From the NCBI RefSeq assembly GCF_001437255.1, contig NZ_JQBD01000013.1:1-35805 (forward strand): DNA of 35,805 nt, written 5' to 3'. The stretch comes from Pediococcus damnosus (GTDB lineage: Bacteria; Bacillota; Bacilli; Lactobacillales; Lactobacillaceae). Made by a program: the position numbers and the translations under genes. The notes below the pieces were generated by a model, which made no database searches, was not told the DNA's origin, and saw only the letters and a program-made list of their open reading frames with translations. Position 1 is the stretch's first letter; every line of letters starts with the position of its first letter. Below, piece after piece: positions 10,320 through 17,993 of this stretch.

Positions 10320-11105
10320 ATGCAATTATTTGATTCACATACACATTTAAATGATGCAGCCTTTTTAGGACAAGAGGCCAGCTACGTTGAGCACGCCCAT
10401 AAGTTAGGCGTTCAGAAAATGGCCATGGTTGGGTCAAACGCCCAACTAAATGCAGATGCGATTATGTTAGCCCATAAATATGCCGGGCTTTACGCAGTAG
10501 TTGGTTGGCATCCAGAAGATTCCAAAGACTTTCATGAACCTCAAGCTGAAATTTTGAAAGAACAATTAAATGATCCCAAGGTTGTTGCTTTAGGCGAAAT
10601 TGGTTTGGACTATTATGAAACAAAATCACCACGAAAAATTCAGCGACGGGTGTTCGAGGAACAATTGGCGATTGCAAGCGAGCTAAATGTGCCAGTTGCC
10701 ATTCATAATCGGGATGCGTTTGAAGATACGTATGCTGTTTTAAAAAATGCGCATGTTGAAAACTTTGGTGGCGTGATGCATAGTTTTAATGGTTCCCCAG
10801 AGTGGTTGGAAAAATTCCTGAATCTCGGCATGCACATCTCGTATAGTGGGGTGGCTAGTTTTAAGTCTGCCAAGGATGTGCACGCATCTGTGCAATCCAC
10901 ACCACTAAATCGGATTATGGCCGAAACGGATGCTCCTTACTTGGCACCAATGCCTTTCCGAGGCAAGCAAAATGAGCCTGCCTATACGCTTTATGTGGTG
11001 GAAGCCTTGGCCCGTTTACGGGATGAAGATCCCAATGTGATCGGAAAAGCAACGTATGAAAATGCCAAAGAATTTTATAGGATAACTGACGATGAAAAAA
11101 ATTAA
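10320..11105 (+). CDS. tatD: TatD-family metal-dependent DNase
   Basis: A 261-residue TatD/YcfH-type hydrolase with a TIM-barrel metal centre. Metal ligands are visible in DSHTHLN (residues 5-11), GEIGLDYYE, the HNRDAF histidine, MHSFNG and AETDAPYLAP. Family members act as 3'-5' exonucleases or DNases in DNA repair. GGAGG lies before the ATG. The last 14 bases overlap rnmV, so translation is coupled. This order is conserved in many Firmicutes. Confidence 0.93.
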   Translation: MQLFDSHTHLNDAAFLGQEASYVEHAHKLGVQKMAMVGSNAQLNADAIMLAHKYAGLYAVVGWHPEDSKDFHEPQAEILKEQLNDPKVVALGEIGLDYYETKSPRKIQRRVFEEQLAIASELNVPVAIHNRDAFEDTYAVLKNAHVENFGGVMHSFNGSPEWLEKFLNLGMHISYSGVASFKSAKDVHASVQSTPLNRIMAETDAPYLAPMPFRGKQNEPAYTLYVVEALARLRDEDPNVIGKATYENAKEFYRITDDEKN

Positions 11106-11643
11106 AGAAGTAATTGTAGTTGAAGGCAAGGATGACACGGTCCGGATTAATAAAGCTGTAAATGCGGATACGATTGAGACCCGTGGATCTGCTATTTCGG
11201 AGCAGACAATCGATCAAATTCGCCGTTTGCAAGAAGAACGGGGTGTGATTGTATTTACTGATCCGGATTTTTCTGGCGAAAAAATCCGTAAGACCATTTC
11301 TGCGGCTGTCCCTGATGTTAAACATGCTTTTTTGGCCCGAAAAGATGCGGTTCCCAGCAAGAAGGGGAGTTTAGGGGTTGAACATGCGACGCCCCAGGCT
11401 ATTCGTGATGCGTTGGATAAAGTGTACACGGAAGTTTCAGACGCACCGCAGACAATCACACGTACGGATCTGTTGGATGCCAATTTGATTGCGGGGCAAC
11501 ATGCAAAACAACGACGCATGGAACTGTGTGAAATTTTGAATATCGGCTACGTAAATGGTAAACAACTTTTAAAGAGGTTACAGTTGTTTCAGATTAGTGA
11601 TGAAGATTTTCAGGATGCAGTTTCTAAATTGGGACAAGAGTAG
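11092..11643 (+). CDS. rnmV: Ribonuclease M5 (5S rRNA maturation)
   Basis: A 183-residue Toprim-domain nuclease that makes the final cuts on 5S rRNA precursors in low-GC Gram-positives. The Toprim motifs are VVEGKDD at the N-terminus and VFTDPDFSGEKIR in the middle; the C-terminal extension matches the RNase M5 length. Its start overlaps tatD and it precedes rsmA by 14 bases. Confidence 0.93.
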   Translation: MKKIKEVIVVEGKDDTVRINKAVNADTIETRGSAISEQTIDQIRRLQEERGVIVFTDPDFSGEKIRKTISAAVPDVKHAFLARKDAVPSKKGSLGVEHATPQAIRDALDKVYTEVSDAPQTITRTDLLDANLIAGQHAKQRRMELCEILNIGYVNGKQLLKRLQLFQISDEDFQDAVSKLGQE

Positions 11644-11657
11644 AGGAAGGACAACCG

Positions 11658-12533
11658 ATGACAGAAGAAATAGATATTGCTGATCCAATTAGGACGCGCG
11701 GAATTTTAGAACGTTACGGATTAAATGCCAAGAAAAGTCTTGGACAAAACTTTTTAACTCATCCACAAATTTTGAAAGACATTGTGGCTGCTGCTGAAAT
11801 TACTGAAGCTGATGATGTTATTGAAGTGGGCCCTGGGATTGGAGCTTTGACGGAACAGCTAGCTCGGCATGCTCACCATGTGTTGGCGTTTGAAATTGAC
11901 GAAAATTTATTGAACGTTTTGGATGAAACGTTGGCACCTTATAAAAATATTACCATCATTAATGATGATATTTTGCAGGTGGATTTACCAAAAGTTGTGT
12001 CTGAGGAGTTAGATGGTGAACACACCCTTAAAGTTGTGGCCAACTTGCCTTATTACATCACGACACCAATTTTGAAGGGCTTATTGCGTAGTCCGTTGGA
12101 ACTGGAACAGATTGTGGTCATGATGCAAAAAGAAGTTGCCGAGCGGTTGAATGCAGTACCCGGTACAAAGGCTTATGGATCATTGAGTGTTGCAGTTCAA
12201 CTAGAAATGAATGTCAGTGTTGAGTTTGAGGTGTCAAGAAAGGTATTTGTGCCTCAACCAAAAGTTGATTCTGCAATTGTGAAATTGACGCATCGTGAAC
12301 CAAGAGAAGTGCAACCATATTCAAAGGATGCATTTTACAAAACGGTACGAGGCTGTTTTACTCACCGTCGAAAGACTTTGTGGAATAACCTTGTGGGAAT
12401 GCATGGTAAGGATGATGACACAAAGGCGAAGTTAGAAGCTGTGTTAGCAAAACTAGAAATCAAGCCAGGCATTAGGCCGGAGCGGTTGACGGTGGATGAT
12501 TTTATTAGGTTGACGAATGAATTAAGTGAGTGA
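11658..12533 (+). CDS. rsmA: 16S rRNA adenine dimethyltransferase
   Basis: A 291-residue KsgA-type methyltransferase that dimethylates two adjacent adenines near the 3' end of 16S rRNA during small-subunit maturation. It has the N-terminal KSLGQNFL motif, the SAM-binding EVGPGIGALTEQLA, the catalytic NLPYYITTPI motif, and the VFVPQPKVDSAIV segment. GAGGAAGG precedes the ATG. The stop codon abuts the large palindrome at 12534. In many relatives veg and ispE come next; here an accessory block lies between. Confidence 0.96.
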   Translation: MTEEIDIADPIRTRGILERYGLNAKKSLGQNFLTHPQILKDIVAAAEITEADDVIEVGPGIGALTEQLARHAHHVLAFEIDENLLNVLDETLAPYKNITIINDDILQVDLPKVVSEELDGEHTLKVVANLPYYITTPILKGLLRSPLELEQIVVMMQKEVAERLNAVPGTKAYGSLSVAVQLEMNVSVEFEVSRKVFVPQPKVDSAIVKLTHREPREVQPYSKDAFYKTVRGCFTHRRKTLWNNLVGMHGKDDDTKAKLEAVLAKLEIKPGIRPERLTVDDFIRLTNELSE

Positions 12534-12627
12534 GACAAAATGGTAAGAGTAAAGAAATAGGCGTGCCGTATGCGGGATCGCAATCCCGCGGGAGGCATGC
12601 CTATTTCTTTACTCTTACCATTTTGTC
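12534..12627 (+). repeat. Long palindrome, unit 1 of a tandem family
   Basis: A 94-nt near-perfect hairpin starts one base after the rsmA stop. Its outer arms are 29 bp and perfectly complementary (12534-12562 and 12599-12627). They extend by GTGCC/GGCAT, then an internal hairpin TGCGGGAT-CGCA-ATCCCGCG at 12571-12590. There is no T-run directly after it. The core recurs in units 2 and 3. Confidence 0.85.
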
Positions 12628-12727
12628 GAGCTGTCCTAAGGCTCAGCGGAAAGCAGCAGACCAAGATAGGACGATGCGGGATCGCAATTCCGCGGGAGTC
12701 ATGCTTGTGATTCACTTTTTGACTTGT
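12628..12727 (+). repeat. Degenerate palindromic unit 2
   Basis: The core at 12673-12704 matches unit 1's core (12568-12600) closely, including GCGGGATCGCAAT and CCGCGGGAG. The outer arms have decayed. The spacer GTCGAGCTGTCCTAA is shared (12625-12639 and 12726-12740, 101 bp apart). A hairpin GTCCTA/TAGGAC lies inside the unit. Confidence 0.75.
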
Positions 12728-12854
12728 CGAGCTGTCCTAAAGTAGTGAACGAAACAAGCCGTTAAAAGATAAAAAAATAAACAAGGTGGAAACGGGATCG
12801 CATCTCATTTCATCTTGTTTATTTTTTCTCTGACTTGTGAAGTTGTCCTCAGGC
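12728..12854. repeat. Palindromic unit 3, doubling as a terminator
   Basis: A 14-bp perfect stem AAAAAATAAACAAG / CTTGTTTATTTTTT (12772-12785, 12814-12827) surrounds a reduced core with GGGATCGCA. The spacer recurs as GTGAAGTTGTCCTCAGGC at 12837-12854. The A/T-rich arms make it a good bidirectional terminator for rsmA and for the minus-strand TetR gene. Confidence 0.7.
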
Positions 12855-12877
12855 CCAGCAGAAAAATTTTCCATAAG

Positions 12878-13438
12878 TTAATCAAACGTAATCTGGTCAA
12901 TTGCTAACTGCATAGTTTGTTCAAATCGTTGATCGAGGTCTTCAGAATTTAAACTAAAAAATCCGCCAATTTCTTGTACGATAAAGCCAAATAATGTGGA
13001 TCGGTAAAGAGTTGATTCTACTTTACCAGGATCATCATTTAAATGAAGGGGATCAAACAGTTTTCGATATAAGTTAATCAATGCTTGGTGCGTTTTAGTG
13101 GTTTTAGATAGCATGTTTGGATTGAGTAAAAGGGGAGCCATTCCGGGATGTTGTAGGCAAGCCTGTCGGAATTCATGTGCAAAAACAGTTAGCGCTTCAG
13201 GGCCAGCTACACCGATAAGTTGTTGAGTTAATTGTTCGGAAACTTCCTGAACAAATTGAAGACCAACCTGATCGAGAAGATCCTCTAAACCCGAAGCATA
13301 ATTGTAAATTGATTGTGGGCGCACATTCAAGGCTGTTGCTAAGTCATGAATTGTGAGCCCATTGAGTCCCTTTTGTTCAATGAGATGTTCGGCTGTTTCT
13401 AAAACTTTTTCGCGAGAAAGGGTTCTTTTTTTTACCAT
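12878..13438 (-). CDS. TetR-family regulator of the adjacent exporter
   Basis: A 186-residue TetR/AcrR regulator. The N-terminal helix-turn-helix (about residues 9-55) reads REKVLETAEHLIEQKG ... TIHDLATALNVRPQSIYNY; the C-terminal part is a WHG-like ligand-binding helical domain. It is divergent from a 14-TM drug exporter with a strong inverted repeat in between, the usual layout for a local repressor released by an exporter substrate. The ligand is unknown. Confidence 0.88.
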   Translation of the reverse strand: MVKKRTLSREKVLETAEHLIEQKGLNGLTIHDLATALNVRPQSIYNYASGLEDLLDQVGLQFVQEVSEQLTQQLIGVAGPEALTVFAHEFRQACLQHPGMAPLLLNPNMLSKTTKTHQALINLYRKLFDPLHLNDDPGKVESTLYRSTLFGFIVQEIGGFFSLNSEDLDQRFEQTMQLAIDQITFD

Positions 13439-13565
13439 TAGTAATCACCTGTTTTTCCTATTATAGCGCGGTTAGTTTGCCTTATAAACTTGTTGAATTT
13501 ATTTTAACACAAAACAAATGATTAAAAACAGTTTATTTTCTGATAGAATCAGTTTATAATGAATT

Positions 13566-13594
13566 CTTGTAAACTTATACTATCAGTTTGCAAG
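13566..13594. promoter_or_regulatory. Candidate TetR operator before the exporter
   Basis: Inverted repeat CTTGTAAACT-(9)-AGTTTGCAAG with one mismatch, between a TATAAT box (13555-13560) and the exporter start codon. This is the expected place for a repressor site controlled by the divergent TetR protein. Confidence 0.65.
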
Positions 13595-13617
13595 AAAAAT
13601 AAATCGAGGTTTTATTC

Positions 13618-15051
13618 ATGGACAATAATGGGAAGGCTTATAACAAATTTTTACTAATGCTAACGTTGCTGCTGGGGACATTTTGTACATCCCTAACGAC
13701 TAATATGCTGGTTACAGCGTATCCAACTTTAATGAACCGATTCTCAATTTCAAGTGCCACGGTTCAATGGCTAACCACGGGGCCTTTGCTCGTGATGGGA
13801 ATTATGATTCCAGTAAGTGCTTGGCTGCTAAACAATTTCAGTCTAAGAATTATTTATTTAACTGCGCTGGGATTTTTCTTTGGTGGTTTGTTGATTAGTT
13901 ACACTGCAGGTAATTTCGGTCTAATTTTGACCGGTCGATTAATTCAAGCAATTGGCGTTGGAATAACTTTTCCAACAATTCAAACGGTTCTTTTAGTGAT
14001 TTTTCCACCAGAGAAACGTGGATCGATGATGGGGTTAGGCGGAATTGTAATTGGATTAGCACCAGCTCTTGGCCCAACAGTTGCAGGCTTTATCTTAGAT
14101 AATTACAGTTGGCGAGATTTGTTTGGTCTCATGTTGATTCCAGTGGGGATTGCAATCGTCATGACAATTGCGTTTGTCCGTCCTGTAATTGAAGTTAAAA
14201 AGTCCAAAATTGATGTTTGGGCAATGATGCTTTCCACAATTGGTTTTGGGGCCCTTCTTTATGGACTCTCATCAGTTGGTTCTGATGGTTGGACATCCAG
14301 GATTGTCATCACAAGTATTGTGGTGGGATTAATCTTTATCGGTGCTTTTGTCCGACGTGAATGGCCCCAAAAAGAACCATTCTTAAATGTTAGACTGTTA
14401 ACAATTCCTTCTTTCACTGTGGCATCAATGATTACAGCACTATCGAACACCACAATGATTGGCATTCAGGTTGTCTTGCCAATGTATCTTCAAAACGTGC
14501 GCGGAATGAGTCCTTTACATTCTGGATTAATGATTCTTCCAGGCGCTTTGATTTATGGTGTCGTCAGTCTTATTAGTGGTCATCTTTATGACCAAATGGG
14601 TGGTCGGCGTTTAGCCCTTGTTGGAACTTTCTTACTTACCATTGCCACGGTACCATTTGCGATGTTGACACGCCAAACGTCATATAGCTTTATTATTTGT
14701 GAATATACAGTTTTGATGATTGGTGTTGCTCTGGTTACGATGCCACTGACAGCTGCAAGTTCTGTGGATTTAAAAGGGATTCAATTAAGTCACGGAACTG
14801 CGGTTAACAGTACAATGCGTCAGGTAATGACTTCAATGGGAACAGCAATTTTGGGCAGTGTCTTGGCAAATGTTATGTCAAACAGTAATCCAGCCCATTC
14901 TTTACTGCAATCAGCACCCTTGGTCTATCGTAATCAATCCTATATTGCCGCAATGCACGGATTTCGAGCAGCTTTTTTAGTGGCCACTGTTTTTGGAATC
15001 ATTGACTTTATCTTTGCTTGTTTTGTAAAGAATGAAAAGAAAGGGGCCTAA
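13618..15051 (+). CDS. MFS multidrug exporter, DHA2 (EmrB/QacA) type
   Basis: A 477-residue membrane protein with about 14 predicted helices, of the drug:proton antiporter-2 class. Typical motifs are TNMLVTAYPTLMNRF in helix 1, LTGRLIQAIGVGITFPTIQTV, and the antiporter motif C-like GLGGIVIGLAPALGPTVAGFIL. GAGG precedes the ATG. It is followed 5 bases later by a DUF4811 gene. The substrate is unknown; a drug or toxic metabolite is likely from the family and TetR control. Confidence 0.92.
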   Translation: MDNNGKAYNKFLLMLTLLLGTFCTSLTTNMLVTAYPTLMNRFSISSATVQWLTTGPLLVMGIMIPVSAWLLNNFSLRIIYLTALGFFFGGLLISYTAGNFGLILTGRLIQAIGVGITFPTIQTVLLVIFPPEKRGSMMGLGGIVIGLAPALGPTVAGFILDNYSWRDLFGLMLIPVGIAIVMTIAFVRPVIEVKKSKIDVWAMMLSTIGFGALLYGLSSVGSDGWTSRIVITSIVVGLIFIGAFVRREWPQKEPFLNVRLLTIPSFTVASMITALSNTTMIGIQVVLPMYLQNVRGMSPLHSGLMILPGALIYGVVSLISGHLYDQMGGRRLALVGTFLLTIATVPFAMLTRQTSYSFIICEYTVLMIGVALVTMPLTAASSVDLKGIQLSHGTAVNSTMRQVMTSMGTAILGSVLANVMSNSNPAHSLLQSAPLVYRNQSYIAAMHGFRAAFLVATVFGIIDFIFACFVKNEKKGA

Positions 15052-15056
15052 CCAAC

Positions 15057-15803
15057 ATGATTTTAGTAAGTCTATTTGTAGGCGTCATTTGTTTTATTAT
15101 TGGATTGCTACTATTGAAAGCGACTTGGCAACAATTGTTAGTCGGTGGGATTGGTTTTGTCCTGTTAGTTGGTTCGGCGGCTTTAATGATTGGAAATGAT
15201 ACGAATCATTGGGGAATGCACAAAGTAACTTATGAAAAAAAAGAAAACATTTCTTCATTAATGACTGATAAACGAATGCCCTTGTTAGTATATGAACCGA
15301 TCAGAAAATCAGATTCTGAAAAAGTGTACATTTATCGACATTTAAATTCAACCAAAGATATGCATACGCAAGCTAGTTTAAAAACTAAGAATCGGGTTGA
15401 ACAGCGTGGTACGAAGGCTACGTTAAAGACAACCACGACATACTGGAAAATGAATGCCGGTTTCTGGAAGTTTTGGTTTGCCGGGGTTACCTCACAAAGG
15501 CGTTTCAGTAGCCGTGAAAATAAGTTCACAATTTCCAATAATTGGCACATTTTAAGTCGAAATCAGGCAGAGTGGCTCTCAAAAACAGCAACTGCCAAAG
15601 AAAAGGCTGGGAGATCTGAGATTAAAACGGTAATTACTCAAAATGTAGAAAAGGCGGTTAGGGCTGATCCAACAATGTCTAAAAAAGATCAACAAGTGCT
15701 TGAACAAAGGGTTAAATCTCAAGTCGAAGCTCAAGCGAAGCAAAAAGCAACTGCAGAATTACAACAACTTGTCACCGAAGCTAAGCAACAATCGGTTCAT
15801 TAA
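15057..15803 (+). CDS. DUF4811 membrane protein
   Basis: A 248-residue protein with two N-terminal hydrophobic segments (about residues 1-22 and 27-48), a central extracytoplasmic beta-rich part and a basic, coiled-coil-prone C-terminus rich in Q, K and A. It resembles DUF4811 proteins, which in lactobacilli typically lie next to EmrB-like exporters as here. It may be an accessory subunit, but no function is established. The start is 5 bases after the exporter stop. Confidence 0.75.
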   Translation: MILVSLFVGVICFIIGLLLLKATWQQLLVGGIGFVLLVGSAALMIGNDTNHWGMHKVTYEKKENISSLMTDKRMPLLVYEPIRKSDSEKVYIYRHLNSTKDMHTQASLKTKNRVEQRGTKATLKTTTTYWKMNAGFWKFWFAGVTSQRRFSSRENKFTISNNWHILSRNQAEWLSKTATAKEKAGRSEIKTVITQNVEKAVRADPTMSKKDQQVLEQRVKSQVEAQAKQKATAELQQLVTEAKQQSVH

Positions 15804-15816
15804 GCTAAACAGACAA

Positions 15817-15860
15817 AAAACACGATTACCGAATAACCAATCATTCGATAATCGTGTTTT
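15817..15860. terminator. Bidirectional terminator between convergent genes
   Basis: The stem AAAACACGATTA / TAATCGTGTTTT, with inner CGAAT/ATTCG pairing, has an A-tract before and a T-tract after. It serves the exporter-DUF4811 unit and the convergent DUF2316 unit. Confidence 0.85.
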
Positions 15861-15874
15861 AATTCACAATAAAT

Positions 15875-16186
15875 TTAATTATCACCAGGGGTCATTTGTT
15901 GTGCATCAATGGCTCTCGTATCTAAGAACCAGTATTGGTGCCAATCACCAAGTAAAGCGGTGTATGAAACAGGAGTCTTACCCTGTTCTTCAACTTTTTC
16001 ATTTAAATAATTTCGCAAAATCCACGGATCAGAAAGTGATTGTTGGGTAAGGGTGAACAAGTGATCCAGCTTTTCCAAACTGATATTAAGGTCGCTAGCA
16101 ACTTGTTCCTTGGTTAAACCAGAAAGTTCAAAGTTTTCCTTGAGTTCCTTGCGCGTATTTTTCATTTGAGTTGGATTTAAAGACAT
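15875..16186 (-). CDS. DUF2316 helix-turn-helix-like protein
   Basis: A 103-residue DUF2316 protein. Residues about 20-45 (LSGLTKEQVASDLNISLEKLDHLF) look like a helix-turn-helix, suggesting DNA binding. The C-terminus contains the conserved SYTALLGDWHQYWFLD patch. It is 18 bases after the amidohydrolase stop and on the same strand, so it is probably co-transcribed and may regulate that gene. No function is established for the family. Confidence 0.82.
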   Translation of the reverse strand: MSLNPTQMKNTRKELKENFELSGLTKEQVASDLNISLEKLDHLFTLTQQSLSDPWILRNYLNEKVEEQGKTPVSYTALLGDWHQYWFLDTRAIDAQQMTPGDN

Positions 16187-16204
16187 TTTAAGTTTCCTCC
16201 TATA

Positions 16205-17206
16205 TTAAAGTTTGAGTAATTTCTCTGCGTTACCGTGGGCAAAGAGCTCACGTTGTTCATCGGTTAAAGCAGAGTTTTCCGTCAAGAAAGTTTTGCCATT
16301 CTTAGGTTGTTTGTAAGGATAGTCTAGGGAATACATGATGTGTTCAGGTCCCATTTCATCTAAAATAAATTTGAGTTGAGGTTCGCTCAGCATCCCACTT
16401 GGTGTGAGCCAAACGTTATGACGGTAGTATTCAGAAAATGGTTTTTTCAGACCTGAATAATTTGTGAGTTCATCATCTAAGCGTTCCAAGAACATGGGAA
16501 TCATTTCGCCCCAATGACCGGAAATTAGTTTTAAGTTAGGTAATTTGTCAAAGATCCCAGACCAAATCATGCGCATGACTTGAATACCGACGTCCATGTG
16601 CCAACCAAAACCAGCACTAGAGGCAATTCCAGTCACCACATCAGACCATTCACCGTTACCAAAGTAGTGATCGGTAATGTTTTGCGGGATGAATGAGGGA
16701 TGGAAGTAAACCGGCACATCCAAATCACTTGCCATTTTGAAAATTGGGAAGAAAAATGGATCATCAAAGAATTTATGATCAAAGTTGCCCTTTAAAAGCA
16801 CCCCTTTGAAATTCAACTTTTCAACGGCTCGCTTTAATTCCGCCGCTGCGGCTTGCGGATCACCAACTGGCAATACTGCTAAGGCAGCAAATCGATCTGG
16901 ATGACCTTTTACAACTTTTGCGAGCTCATCATTGGCGAGTTTGCAAAGCCGGACCGAAACTTTTGGATCCAAATTTTGCGGTTGCGAGTTACCATAAGAG
17001 AGAACTTGCATATCAACGCCATATTTATTCATAAATTTTAGGCGATTATCGACATCCTGCATATCGGCAGGAGTAGGTAGAGAAGTTTGCATGTAATTTT
17101 GCATATCTTTACTTAAATCTGGTAAAGTTGGCTTACCAATGGCCTTATTAATTTCATCGGTCAGTAATTTTGATTCAATATGCTCTTCAAGCGTAATAAC
17201 TTTCAT
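16205..17206 (-). CDS. Amidohydrolase-2 family decarboxylase/hydrolase
   Basis: A 333-residue metal-dependent amidohydrolase-2 (ACMSD-like) protein. It has the N-terminal TLEEH motif, VYFHPSFIP with a metal-site histidine, SGHWGEMIPMFLERLD, and the C-terminal MYSLDYPY. This combination is typical of the gamma-resorcylate/dihydroxybenzoate decarboxylase branch, which reversibly decarboxylates hydroxybenzoates with a divalent metal. A hydrolase role remains possible. AAGGAG lies before the ATG. The leader holds an ATGAAGGAT/ATCCTCAT inverted repeat near 17227-17246 that could be an operator. Confidence 0.8.
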   Translation of the reverse strand: MKVITLEEHIESKLLTDEINKAIGKPTLPDLSKDMQNYMQTSLPTPADMQDVDNRLKFMNKYGVDMQVLSYGNSQPQNLDPKVSVRLCKLANDELAKVVKGHPDRFAALAVLPVGDPQAAAAELKRAVEKLNFKGVLLKGNFDHKFFDDPFFFPIFKMASDLDVPVYFHPSFIPQNITDHYFGNGEWSDVVTGIASSAGFGWHMDVGIQVMRMIWSGIFDKLPNLKLISGHWGEMIPMFLERLDDELTNYSGLKKPFSEYYRHNVWLTPSGMLSEPQLKFILDEMGPEHIMYSLDYPYKQPKNGKTFLTENSALTDEQRELFAHGNAEKLLKL

Positions 17207-17421
17207 TTTAAAGTGCTCCTTTCGTTATGAGGATTGATATCCTTCATACAGTAGATATTATAAAGAGCCGTGACCTTGAATGAAAGCATTTTGCAAGACA
17301 CTTATCCATGAAATGTCTCATAAAAATGAAACAGAATTTGGACTAGAAATCAGAAAAGTGAAAGCGGTAAAACAAAAATGGATTTTTTGATAAAAATTCG
17401 GGTTAATTTCAAAACTAGCTG

Positions 17422-17479
17422 TTGCGAGGCATTGACCATTGTGGTATAATTTGCAATTTTTGTGAAACTATGCTATAAT
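17422..17479 (+). promoter_or_regulatory. Tandem promoters of veg
   Basis: Two abutting promoters, each with a 17-base spacer: TTGCGA (17422-17427) with TATAAT (17445-17450), and TTGCAA (17451-17456) with TATAAT (17474-17479). The downstream -10 lies inside the palindrome TGTGAAAC-(11)-GTTTCACA (17461-17487). Confidence 0.7.
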
Positions 17480-17503
17480 GTTTCACATGGGAAGGTGAAG
17501 CCA

Positions 17504-17743
17504 ATGCCAAATACACTAGCCACAATTAAGTCAGATTTAGATACCAAAGTTGGAGAAGAAATGATGGTTGTTGCGCAAGCAGGTCGTAAGAAGATTACGA
17601 AACGTCATGGAATTCTTCATAAAACGTATCCAGCAGTTTTTGTTGTTGATTTGGATCAAGAGGAAAATTCTTTTGAGCGCGTATCTTATAGCTATACTGA
17701 TATCCTTACCAAAAACATCGAGATTGCATTCGGAGAAGAATAA
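17504..17743 (+). CDS. veg: Veg protein
   Basis: A 79-residue Veg protein, highly conserved in Firmicutes, with a small SH3-like fold. In Bacillus it stimulates biofilm gene expression, but its molecular role is unclear. The sequence runs from LATIKSDLDTKVGEEMMVVAQ to YSYTDILTKNIEIAF, the full length of the family. The ATG at 17504 follows GAAGGTGA; a GTG at 17462 lies within the promoter. Two strong promoters precede it, fitting the known high expression of veg. Confidence 0.93.
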   Translation: MPNTLATIKSDLDTKVGEEMMVVAQAGRKKITKRHGILHKTYPAVFVVDLDQEENSFERVSYSYTDILTKNIEIAFGEE

Positions 17744-17751
17744 AAATAATT

Positions 17752-17826
17752 GGGCCTTGAAGGTCTTTTTATTTTGCCAAAAATTTGACATATATTGAAA
17801 AGCTAACTACATTGGTTAGCTTTTTT
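17752..17826 (+). terminator. Two successive terminators after veg
   Basis: A short hairpin GGGCCTT/AGGTC with a T-run (17752-17770) is followed by the stronger AAAAGCTAAC / GTTAGCTTTTTT (17798-17826). Veg should therefore be monocistronic, separate from ispE. Confidence 0.75.
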
Positions 17827-17993
17827 AGAAATAACTCCATTTGGTTTGATGACCGGTGAAAAATGTGAATTATAGTTTTGTGAAATTTGTCTTTTATTAA
17901 GAATTCTGGTCGTAGCGTAACTCACGCTGGTACTTTGCCCAGTTTTTAAGTATAATTGTGATAAAATACTGGATTATCAAACTAGGTGATTGA

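Noticed and set aside
10021-10350. Open frame of 109 codons between metG and tatD
   Set aside because: It begins at GTG without a ribosome site, covers a structured repeat with complementary ends and overlaps the tatD start.
12534-12854. CRISPR array
   Set aside because: The repeated units are long palindromes with decayed arms and no uniform spacers; no cas gene is near.
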